Both the position numbers and the translations under genes were made by a program. 64,000 bases of DNA from Isochrysis galbana (Eukaryota; Haptophyta; Isochrysidales; Isochrysidaceae): the NCBI GenBank assembly GCA_018136815.1, contig CM030944.1, positions 377,045 through 441,044 of the forward strand, written 5' to 3'. A model generated the notes under the pieces. It saw only the letters and a list, made by a program, of their open reading frames with translations, did not search any database and had not been told where the DNA came from. Of this stretch, positions 49,401 through 57,927 are shown piece after piece; positions within the stretch are counted from its first letter, which is position 1, and every line of letters begins with the position of its first letter.

Positions 49401-51182
49401 AGCACGAGGAGTAGTGCGCTGTCCCCAGTTGAAGTGTGCGCTGCTGGACATACGAGTACGTCTTCTGTCTGCATCGCCGCCACCATGGGTACAAGTTGCT
49501 CAAGGAAGTCGAAGAGAGAGCCTTTTTCAGCCTTCAGTAGCCTCAAGAGCTCCAAGCCCAGACGAAAACCTTCCTCTGCCCGGTGAAGCGCAGATAGTAT
49601 GCCTTTCCCATACGGCTCGTGACGCCGGCCACCAGTCGGCCGGAGACCTCCTGGGGGCACCGCCCCGGCGGCGAGGGTGCCCACAGGTCCCCCTTCCGCC
49701 TCACGGTTCATTGCCTCCAGCACGCGCAACACCAACCGCATGGATCCGTCGAGCATTGCCATGCCGTGGCCGCCGTCCGGGTTTGACGAAGCGATGGCTG
49801 CACTGCCTCCCATCGCATTCCGTGCTGTGTTCACGGGAGCCGCAGGCTGCACGCCCGCTTGTCGCGAGCCACCCGCTACATCGGCAAAAATGTCTGCAAA
49901 AGCGGGCGTCTCCCAGATGCGTGCGCCGCCGCCATCAAGTGAGGGCGGAAGCGGTGGGAGCGAGGCGCTCTTGGGAAAATTGCGAAGCTGGCGATCGAGC
50001 GTGTCATCTGATCGGTCAGCAACCGCGGTGACGACCTTCGAAGGCGATGATGGCATCGAGGGCGAGCAAAGATGAGCTTGTCCAGCCCCGGCACATGGGA
50101 TGGTATCCTCCATGGGCGAAGCTGACCCCAGTGCTTGCTCCAACTGGGATATGCTGAAGGTCGCGGGTGAGCCGGCTGGAGACGGCACAAATTCGTCGAT
50201 TCTGCTCGTTGCACTTGGGGCCACCGCACTCTTGTGAGACAGATGGTCTTGTGATGAAGATGGGGTGTTTACCGCGAGAGGACCGGCGCGGCCTCTCCTT
50301 CGCCCGGATCCGGCCGAAAACGAGTCATCGCCCGCTCGAAGACCGTCGGGTGAAGGCGGCGGAGGCGCCGAATTGAATTCACCAAAATCATCGCTGGCAC
50401 TTGTAGGAGCAGCCACTAGCTGGTTGTGCAACGCGCCCGTAGATCGAGTGAACGATGCCTTGCCCAGCCGTTGCATATCGGCCCCGGCGCTCGTGCCTGG
50501 CGCAGCCGGTGGAGGCGGCGCGATGCACAATTTAGCGGTCGCCGCAGAAGATGATTGAGGAGCAGGTATGCGACCCGACAACAGGACATCGCTGATCTGA
50601 CTGGAGGAGGAGGAAGAAACTGATGCTACACAGGACAAAACGGTCGAATGCAGGTCAGCTCACTGATGACAATCGAAGCCCAAGCAGGGTTGGCGCGTGC
50701 GCACGCTGCAGATGCGAGGATCAATTCCACGCACCGATGATTGGTACGCCACCCGTCACCGGAAAACCGCCGGGAGCGCCTGCTCTGTCCGTGCGCGCGT
50801 CCTGGCCCCCCATCTTATGCGCCTGAGAGCGAGTGACCACGCGTGGCCGAGGAGGCCTCTGAGTGGCCGTGCGGTCTGCTTCGGGTGGATTCGGGTGGGG
50901 AATAGTAGTAGAAACACCATGCGCCTCTTCGCTCAGGTCGACGAGCGGCGCGCCGCCCTGGGGAGCACTCTCGCTCAGCGTGGTGAAGGAAGAGGGGAAC
51001 CAGCCGAGCCTCCCACGCAGCCGTCCCGCCCACCAGCCGCCCTCCTCGCGCTGCTCGACCACCTCAATGACATCACCCACACCGAACGATAGGTACTTCG
51101 ACTCATCACCCCCATCCCCGCTCCGCCACTCGTGCTCTGCCACCGCCCACCGCCGTGGCCGAGACGACGCCTCGCCCGCCAT
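37409..51182 (-). CDS. Giant SH3 - DUF3638/DUF3645 - EF-hand - Vps62-like protein
   Basis: Two exons, 51182-50735 and 50625-37409; about 4,554 residues. The large frame alone has no ATG at its start, and a pyrimidine-rich acceptor ending GTGTAG at 50626 matches phase 1 of a GTGCGT donor at 50734, joining it to the SH3 exon. Domains: SH3 about residues 15-75 (GGWWAGRL, GWFPSSF); a long region without known signatures; DUF3638-type motor with MGQGKTT near 2901 and LLDEVD near 3067, followed by the DUF3645-like part; a Glu-Gln dipeptide run about 3839-3866; EF-hand loops DSASDG near 4003 and DSDSDG near 4274; a Vps62/DUF946-like end about 4337-4530 with VALGAIA and RCVPKAW. DUF3638 proteins occur in fungi, oomycetes and protists and are poorly understood. 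The P-loop plus DEVD recalls SecA/SF2 motors, and calcium control by the EF-hands is inferred. Confidence 0.75.
39478..39562. repeat. Trinucleotide-like repeat coding (Glu-Gln)n
   Basis: TTGCTCCTGCTC-type repeat on the + strand; on the coding strand it gives an EQEQEQ run. It marks the linker between the motor region and the EF-hands and is likely length-variable. Confidence 0.9.
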
Positions 51183-51285
51183 CGCTTGCGCGCCAAACCG
51201 GATGCGCACTGCTACAGAACCGAATTCTCCCCTCTACAACAAAACTTCATTCGACGATATTATTTGGTAATTCTACTACGTCATA

Positions 51286-51400
51286 TAATATTCTCGCCGC
51301 GCACGCGACTCTGGACCCGCTGCTCTCACGCAAGCGTTCTACTTCTACACCCCCACTCCCCCGGCCCTTTCCCCACCGCATCAGGCGACTCCCCTCGTGC
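51286..51400 (+). mobile_element. AATATTCTCGCC family fragment
   Basis: Begins TAATATTCTCGCCGCGCACG, matches 28771-28692 inverted, and ends with ACTCCCCTCGTGCAGTACTA. That tail corresponds to ACTCCCCTCGTGCTCTACTT in the 56.8-kb arm. Confidence 0.65.
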
Positions 51401-51598
51401 AGTACTAGGGGGATAGGGAGAGGGAGAGGGAGAGGGGAGAGGGGTAGAGGGTAAAGGGCTTAGTTAGATATAGATATGGTCCGGTGGCCCGCGCTAGCCC
51501 GGTCACTCACTATCGATATGGGGGTGCGGAGGGCACCAGCTACAATGGGTAAATGAAGGGCTAAATAAGCTCCCTGTGAGTTCCGGTTCCGGTAGGTA

Positions 51599-51670
51599 GG
51601 GCGGTCAAACAGGGTTTTTTATTATTAGTAGTAGTATTAGTTATTAGGGGTGCAAAAAATGACCATCTCA
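51599..51670 (+). mobile_element. Diverged GGGCGGTCAAACAG element end
   Basis: GGGCGGTCAAACAGGGTTTT, then about 35 bases later GGGGTGCAAAAAATGACC, an eroded version of the internal block at 11885. Only the first 70 bases are recognisable. Confidence 0.5.
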
Positions 51671-52734
51671 GGATTGAGGAAATTTGAGGATTCCTTTCGG
51701 TAGAAAGTTCGCTACACACCCAACAAGCACATATCCGGGGTCCATTAGGACCAAGACCCCCCCCTCGGGTCCCCACAACAAAACGTAACCAAAAAATTAA
51801 CAAAAGACGCTTAAGTCACAAAGGGCCGAAAAGCTCAACTTCAAATCGAGACCGGGCGCGATGCGTGCCCGTTTTCGACAATCCATCCGGATGGGGGGGG
51901 CCGCCAGACACCAAATACACAGGGACCACCCGCACAATCACGCCAATCGGGCGGGTTATCCGTGGAGCCATCGATCATTTTGATGATAGTTGGGCTCGCG
52001 CATTTTGGATTTTGGATCCCCCGCTTGCTGGCGGCGCTCCCACCGCCTCCGTCGCGTGCCATCCACCCGCCTGACCTCGGCCGCAGGCTTCTCTTCGCAT
52101 TCACGCCGTGCAGTGGATTATTTTTATTTTCTTACGTAAATGCCTTTGGCTTGTCCCCCCCCCGCTTCCCGCTTCATCCGTTCCTTTCCTTATTTGCGCT
52201 GCGCGACCCATCCTTCAGGTTCTCGCAGTGCGGGAAGTGCTGCGGGTGGGGGGAGGATGATGTTTTGGGATGTGCGCAATTTTTAGCGCACCCCACATCC
52301 CTCCTCCCTCCTCCATCTCCGTTTCGCTCCTCGTGTTTATCTGCAGTTCTCTCCTCGGTTTGCAATAGCCTGTAAACAGGGCTCGTTTACGTTTGGCCCA
52401 TCGTGCTTCGTGCGCCCCGTTCGTACTCTGTAGTCCGTTCCTCTCGTGTTTTCGCGATCTGGTGTCTTCTCGGTGCTCCCACCCCATGTGTCACTCCACT
52501 CGCATCCGAGCACTCGGGAGAGGTCCGAGCCGGGCCTGGCACCCCTCACCTCGTCCCATCCCGTCCCGAGTTCATTCGCGGTGTACAAAGAGAAATCCGG
52601 CTCTACCACGTACCGCAAAGAAGAAGTTGACCTTGCTCACAGTACGAAGCGGATGTGTAGATGGTTGTGTTATGGCCGCGGGGAGGGTCGTAGACAGTGC
52701 GCAAGGACAAACTTGTGAACGAACATCGAGATGA

Positions 52735-55700
52735 TTAGACCGCCTCTAAATCCGCATCATGCGAAACAATCGTTTCAACGGGAGCCGTCACATCGGGTGA
52801 TGACTTGGGGGCACATGACATGCATTGCTCGTCTAGCACATGGACGTCGTCCTCGGACAAAGTGCCTCGGGCAGAATGGGCGGCAGCCACCTCCTTGGTC
52901 AACCGCTTGACAACCGAATGGCGGAAGAACACCGCCCTCAACAAGCGTGGCCTGGCTGCCGCCGGCCTTGCCGTTTGCGACCTCGGCGAACGACCCCACA
53001 AGGATTCGGAGAGGGTTGTCAACGAAAGGCTCTCTGAGACGGGTGGCTGGCTCAATTGAATCAGTAAATGTCTCAGAGACACTTCTCGGTGAGGGTCATC
53101 GTACATGTGGACTGCGATCCTGCGATACACGTTGGCCGCGACGAGGGCCTTTGGAGTTCTTCTCATGACCTCGTCAAATGTGATGGGCTGGTGCGCGGAG
53201 CGTTGCTCCAAGACGGGCAATATCGCTAGATCGAGTTCCAAGGCCTTCTTGAGCTGCATACCCAATTGCACGCCGTCATCTCCGTCCACAAACGTCGTCG
53301 CATTCAGATAGAGAAAAAAGTAGTACGTACGGCTTTCTTGGCAGTTCTCAGTGTCCGATGTCGAAAGCAGCTGACCACCAGAGGCGGCAGCCAACGCATC
53401 CACCAGCTCGCTCACCCCAGTGTTGTGTGCCGAGTGGAAAACGTGAAAAGGCCGGTTGCACGGGAGGGTGGGCACGGGCTGTCGCAGAATGTCGGAAGGG
53501 ATGAAGATTCGCTGGTCGGCGCCCGGTATCTTCCATGCCTTCAAAAGCTCCTGAATGAGCATTCGCATGGAACACGTCTGGAAATCACGTAGGCGATGCC
53601 AAGGGACAATAGGGGCCTTCTCGAGGGCGCCTTGCAACTCCGAGGGGCACTCAGAGAGGTGTGTCGACATGGGCACGCCACCATGCTTCACGTCGGCCTC
53701 GAGCACGATAATGAGCGGCTTTTGCTTTCGGATGGCGTGGCTCAACTCCAGGAGGCAATTTTTGGAGCGCATGTAGTCAGACACGGGAGTGCCATCGATG
53801 TCGAACGAGCCGGATAGGAAGACAATAATGCACGAGGTGTTCTCGACGTAGGTCGTCAAGTGCTGCAGGTCGTCTAGATTGTCCACGTCGAGGAAGCAGG
53901 CGATGTTGTGCACGTACCTTTGCAGAAGCCCTTTGAGCGACCTCGCCTGATCCTGTCCAGACGACCAGACGTGTGAGATGAACGTATTGTACATCCCTGG
54001 CGGCAGGCCCGGTGCCGTCACAATACGGGACCCCACTAGATCCTCGTTGGGCGCTCTCTGCCGCGCCCTCCCAGAGCATTTCATGATCACCCCCTCAATG
54101 CGTGCGATGCCCTTGTCGAATCCGGAACCCAGCGATGCCCGCGCCAGAAGCGAGCGCGACGCGCGGCCCCGATACGCCGGCCAGCGCGCAAACTCGCGCT
54201 CAGCCTGTTCCACTCTGGCAGCGAGTATTATCCTCCGTCTCCACAACAGGTATACGACAACCACCGCCATGAAGAGCAACGCGGCGACGACGGAGCTGAT
54301 TGTGATCTCAACCACCATGAGCTTCTTTTTCTCTACAGGCTCGTTGCACGTGGTGCCATCCCACACGAGTTCTGAGCCCGACTCAGAGGTGCAATTCAGC
54401 TCACAGGCTGAGCCGTAGAAGAACGGCCGGCAGATGCAGCTGCCAAGAGCAGTGCACGCGCCATTGCCACTACAGTTCCCGGTACGCACGACACAGGCGC
54501 GGTCCTCCCACGTGGGCATGGGAAAAAACATCCGGTGGATGGAGGGAGCAAACTCCGTCTCTGGGTAATCAACCACCACAGGGTGCACGGCATTGGCGCA
54601 GTGGGAGCATGATGCCGCGCCTGGAGCGTATTGCACCACTGGGAATTGTGCGAGCTGGATCTGTCCATTTGCGTTAAACCTGACCGGAGCGTAAAACTCT
54701 ACAAGCTGCGAAGAGGCCAGCGCAGAGGCAACCACGTCCACGTCTAGAGTGCCTGCCCGCTCGATGGCATCACCGAGAGCACAGAGAGCGGCGAAGGTGG
54801 CCGCGCCGATGAAGTTGTTCGGCTTTTGCGTCACGTCGCCGTTGATGGCCTCTGCAAATGCTGCAGCGTACTCGGCACTTGTCCAGTTCGAGAACTGACC
54901 GCGCTGCCCCGGAAGCTGCTCACTCCAGCCCTGTGCCTCGATGAAATATTCGCCTTCCCACCAGCCTTCTCGCAGCTTGTTCACGTACATGGCCTCCGAG
55001 AGCGAAACCGTGAGCGCTGCGGCGAGTGGGGCGTATGAGATGTCCTTCATGACTTCCACCGCGGCAATGCCGCCACTGACCGTGGAGCATATCAACACGA
55101 CATTCACCTCATCATCGCGCAACTGAGACAGCGCGCCTTTCATAAGATTGTAATATGTCTCACTATCGACGTCGCGGAATATGGGGATGTAGGTGGCCTT
55201 GGTGCCGCCCGTGCCGTTGGAGCGGTGCCATTCTACCTCGGCATCATCACAAACTGCACGTGGGAAGACGTCGTCCTCAATGACCAACCCAACCCTCAAG
55301 CTCTCCCTGCACCCACCGGCAAGGCAGCGCGAGCGATCGCACGATGGGTTGACATCGCATGCAGCTGCGGCATGCACCACTGCGCTCAACGCGCTCCTTA
55401 GATAAGTCTTGCTTTCCGGTAGCAAGCCAAACACGAGTGGGCTAGCGCCAGAGCCTTGCCCAAGAGCGTCCAGCTCGTCCGCCATCAGCCGAGCCCGTTC
55501 ATAAATGTCGGGGCTCGAGCCGGAGGAAGAGAGCATAATTCGTCGGCTGCCGACCGCCTGCTTGGCCGCGTGAATCGTCAGCCCGGAGCCGTACGGTCCG
55601 AGCATGAAGTCGGCTCCCCAATCCGTCACAAGTCTCGAGGTGGCGTTTGTCACTTGGAGGCTCGATGCGTTGTCGTCCATGTAAACGCATCGAACGGCGT

Positions 55701-56154
55701 ACCGCGCGGATTCGTTCAGTCTAATGCCCCCACGCGTGTTGACCAATTCCGTAAACAGCTCGCAGTTCCTGCGCATCTTCTGAGACTCATAGAAGAAGTC
55801 TTCATGCTCCAGCTCGAGAGTTGCGGGCGCGCCCACCACAACGGTCCCGTCAAACTTCCCGGCGTAGGTGCAGTCGTGGGCAACGGAGGCGAGTTGTATC
55901 GCGCTGGGCGGCAGCTCAGGCGGCGTGAGCGCCTCGACCAGCTTCCAGCACAGCCCTCCCTCCCCCTGATTGAGGTACGAGGCCGGCCGCGAGAGGCCGT
56001 CGGTGGCGGGTAGGCAGCCCTCGCTGCTCGGGCTCACCTGCACGTGGCGCTGGCCGACGTGCGGGGCGCAGCGCGGCACCTCGAGGCCCAGTGCGCACCA
56101 TGCACACGCACACACCAGCGCCAGACGCAGCCGAGAGCTCACAGACGCTCCCAT
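52735..56154 (-). CDS. Receptor-like protein: PBP-type ectodomain, EGF-like, TM, TIR and second TIR-like region
   Basis: Single exon, 1,139 residues from the ATG at 56154, chosen because it starts a clean signal peptide (MGASVSSRLRLALVCACAWC); the frame upstream is a CA/CT repeat. Residues about 100-540 resemble type I periplasmic-binding (ANF/Leu-binding) folds: GPYGSGLTIHAAKQ, then ESKTYLRSAL and CSTVSGGIAAVEVMKD. Residues 555-585 are EGF-like (GNCSGNGACTALGSCICRPF). A membrane helix at about 612-638 is followed by WRRR. Residues about 721-860 form a TIR domain (TFISHVWSSGQDQARSL, FLDVDNLDDL, KNCLLELSHAI, with a Glu where NAD-cleaving TIRs carry theirs). Residues about 900-1040 look like a second, degenerate TIR. 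Expected at the plasma membrane with ligand binding outside and TIR inside; the ligand is unknown. Confidence 0.8.
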   Translation of the reverse strand: MGASVSSRLRLALVCACAWCALGLEVPRCAPHVGQRHVQVSPSSEGCLPATDGLSRPASYLNQGEGGLCWKLVEALTPPELPPSAIQLASVAHDCTYAGKFDGTVVVGAPATLELEHEDFFYESQKMRRNCELFTELVNTRGGIRLNESARYAVRCVYMDDNASSLQVTNATSRLVTDWGADFMLGPYGSGLTIHAAKQAVGSRRIMLSSSGSSPDIYERARLMADELDALGQGSGASPLVFGLLPESKTYLRSALSAVVHAAAACDVNPSCDRSRCLAGGCRESLRVGLVIEDDVFPRAVCDDAEVEWHRSNGTGGTKATYIPIFRDVDSETYYNLMKGALSQLRDDEVNVVLICSTVSGGIAAVEVMKDISYAPLAAALTVSLSEAMYVNKLREGWWEGEYFIEAQGWSEQLPGQRGQFSNWTSAEYAAAFAEAINGDVTQKPNNFIGAATFAALCALGDAIERAGTLDVDVVASALASSQLVEFYAPVRFNANGQIQLAQFPVVQYAPGAASCSHCANAVHPVVVDYPETEFAPSIHRMFFPMPTWEDRACVVRTGNCSGNGACTALGSCICRPFFYGSACELNCTSESGSELVWDGTTCNEPVEKKKLMVVEITISSVVAALLFMAVVVVYLLWRRRIILAARVEQAEREFARWPAYRGRASRSLLARASLGSGFDKGIARIEGVIMKCSGRARQRAPNEDLVGSRIVTAPGLPPGMYNTFISHVWSSGQDQARSLKGLLQRYVHNIACFLDVDNLDDLQHLTTYVENTSCIIVFLSGSFDIDGTPVSDYMRSKNCLLELSHAIRKQKPLIIVLEADVKHGGVPMSTHLSECPSELQGALEKAPIVPWHRLRDFQTCSMRMLIQELLKAWKIPGADQRIFIPSDILRQPVPTLPCNRPFHVFHSAHNTGVSELVDALAAASGGQLLSTSDTENCQESRTYYFFLYLNATTFVDGDDGVQLGMQLKKALELDLAILPVLEQRSAHQPITFDEVMRRTPKALVAANVYRRIAVHMYDDPHREVSLRHLLIQLSQPPVSESLSLTTLSESLWGRSPRSQTARPAAARPRLLRAVFFRHSVVKRLTKEVAAAHSARGTLSEDDVHVLDEQCMSCAPKSSPDVTAPVETIVSHDADLEAV

Positions 56155-56194
56155 CTCACTGCCCCCTTCCCCTCCCATCCCACCCGGCGTCTCT

Positions 56195-56310
56195 CTCTCT
56201 AAACCCACACACACACATACACACATTCACATACTCTCTCTCTCTCTCTCTCTCCACCCCCCTCTCCTCCCCTCTCTCTCCCCGCTCTCCCCCTCTCTGC
56301 CCCTTTCCCT
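56195..56310. repeat. (CA)n and (CT)n tract upstream of the TIR receptor gene
   Basis: ACACACACATACACACATTC, then CTCTCT and CCCCTCTC runs immediately 5' of the receptor gene, on its non-coding strand. Confidence 0.85.
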
Positions 56311-56722
56311 CTCCCTAAACCATCTGATAATGTGGGCGTCCTCGCCGGACGGGTCGCGCGGGGAGCGCTCTCCTTCCGAAGAAGAAGGGAGAGAGACGCT
56401 CCAGAAACATAGAGCGAAGAGGAGAGAGAGGAGGTGGCCTCGGCAGCCCCAGAGTGAAAAAGAAAAGGTGCGCACAATCTGTCTAGACTCGTGCTCCCTT
56501 CTGCTACTCGTACTCGCAAATCTCGCGCCTGAAACTCACGAAAACAGGGCAGGGGCCCCCCCGCGAACGAGCGGACCTCCTACCAGTAGACGGTAAAGGA
56601 AGCCGGCGGCCCGCCGGCCGTCATCTTCTTCTCATTTCTCTGAGTTGTGGTTGATAGTACTGATATTTACAGAACTCTAGTACTTTAGGAAGTCGATGTT
56701 TGGCCCTGAGCGTGTTTTGTTG

Positions 56723-57713
56723 TAAAAAAAACCTTTTAATATTCTCGCCACGCGCGCGGCTACGGGGTTGTCTATTGTAGCCACGCCCAGATCCCTTCCT
56801 CTCCTCTCACTCCCCGCCTTGCGGCAACTCCCCTCGTGCTCTACTTAGGGGCCCGGGTCGTGGGTGGGGCTGGGTCGGGCGGGGTGCATCGGCCCTCAGT
56901 GGTCTGTTCTCGCCTTCCTCCTGTGCCTCTGGGTGGCCGGTTTCTTGCTGCTGTGGTGTAGGTGAGCGTGTTTTGTTGTATGAGTGACAGATCTACTCCC
57001 AGTGCTTTGTTGTATGAGAGGGAAACGTGGCCGCGGCACCGTCGTTGTATGGTGAGCGCGCTAGCTTCATGATGTTCCCCTTGGACGATGGACGATGGAC
57101 TGCACGATATTGCTATCAACTTTAACTATGACTATCAATCAAGAGGCAAGAGGCTGCAACCTCAGATCTAGGTTCTGGTATGGGAGGCTAGCACCCGTAA
57201 TAAAATAAACGGGGGTCCCCCGGCCCCGGCAACCGATTTCAGGCCTTAGGCCTTAGGGCTAACTTTTAGGGCGGTCAAACAGCAAACAGTGATTTATACC
57301 AGAGACACCTACATGCACTTCCAACACATAACCCACCGCGGGATAGGTACAAACAATCGTTTCCCTGGTTGAGACTCGTTGTCGTTGTGTCGATTATGCA
57401 AACCGTAAAACCTCAATAAAGAGATAGGCCAATGGCCACCCAGCCACCCAGCGGCACAGGAGGAGGGCGAGAACATACCGCTAGGGGCAGGTGCACCCCG
57501 CCCAACTCAGTCCCCCCCGCAATCTAAATCTGAGCCCCTAAGCCCTAAGCCCTAAGCCCTAAGTAACTTAGCTAAGTAGAAGTAGAGCACAAGCACAAGC
57601 ACAAGGAGAGTTGCCCCAAGGCGGGTGGTGAGGGAGAGGAAGGGGAATGGGCGTGGCTACAGAAGTGAATCCCACTGCCACGTGTGAGGCGAGAATATTG
57701 AAAGGTTTTTTTT
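56723..57713. mobile_element. 991-bp element with long inverted arms
   Basis: The left arm starts AAACCTTTTAATATTCTCGC (about 56728). The right arm, read on the opposite strand from 57713, starts AAAAAAAACCTTTCAATATT. The arms stay alignable for about 210 bp (left) and 280 bp (right), through GTAGCCACGCCC, ACCCGCCTTG, GGGCGGGGTGCA and CCTCCTGTGCC. The centre (about 56945-57420) has no coding capacity and contains TTTTGTTGTATGAG repeats and a GGGCGGTCAAACAG motif at 57269. Arms of this length recall foldback-type elements. A clear target duplication was not identified. Confidence 0.7.
57533..57564. repeat. CCCTAAG tandem run
   Basis: Four consecutive CCCTAAG-like heptamers in the right arm of the element; close to the plant/algal telomere unit CCCTAAA but with G at the last position. 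Confidence 0.8.
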
Positions 57714-57764
57714 GAGTCCTGTTTTCTTCACCCATACTGTAATCAAAGGTCCAAAGCCGCGCAC

Positions 57765-57792
57765 GAGGCGAGAATTTTAAAAGTTTTTTTTT
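57765..57792 (-). repeat. Extra copy of the element end
   Basis: GAGGCGAGAATTTTAAAAGT followed by a T run, in the same direction as the right end of the 991-bp element some 80 bases earlier. Probably a relic of another insertion. Confidence 0.6.
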
Positions 57793-57927
57793 CGGAGACG
57801 CATTCACCTGCTTTTCCATCATCACTCGCGCAGCAGCAGCGGACGGATATTTTTTGGTCAAAGAGAGCTTGAAAAGCTTTCTCTCCCTCGACGGCCTCCC
57901 GCGTCCCTCTCCTGCCCTTCGCGCGCG

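Larger units (their letters stand above)
51183..52734. other. Intergenic region between the giant gene and the TIR receptor gene
   Basis: Contains an AATATTCTCGCC repeat fragment, a (GGGAGA)n tract at about 51410-51460 upstream of the giant gene, and a GGGCGGTCAAACAG motif at 51599. Short frames around 51960-52380 and 52390-52730 show no domain signal. The last part is probably the 3' end of the TIR receptor transcript. Confidence 0.55.
56155..57927. other. Divergent intergenic region between TIR receptor and the 57.9-kb gene
   Basis: Holds the 5' flanks of both genes (transcribed away from each other) and the 991-bp long-TIR element. 56330-56720 shows no gene or recognisable repeat. Confidence 0.6.

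Noticed and set aside
51962..52734. Two hydrophobic or Arg-rich frames between the giant gene and the TIR gene
   Set aside because: No motif, no plausible splice partner and composition typical of non-coding sequence here.
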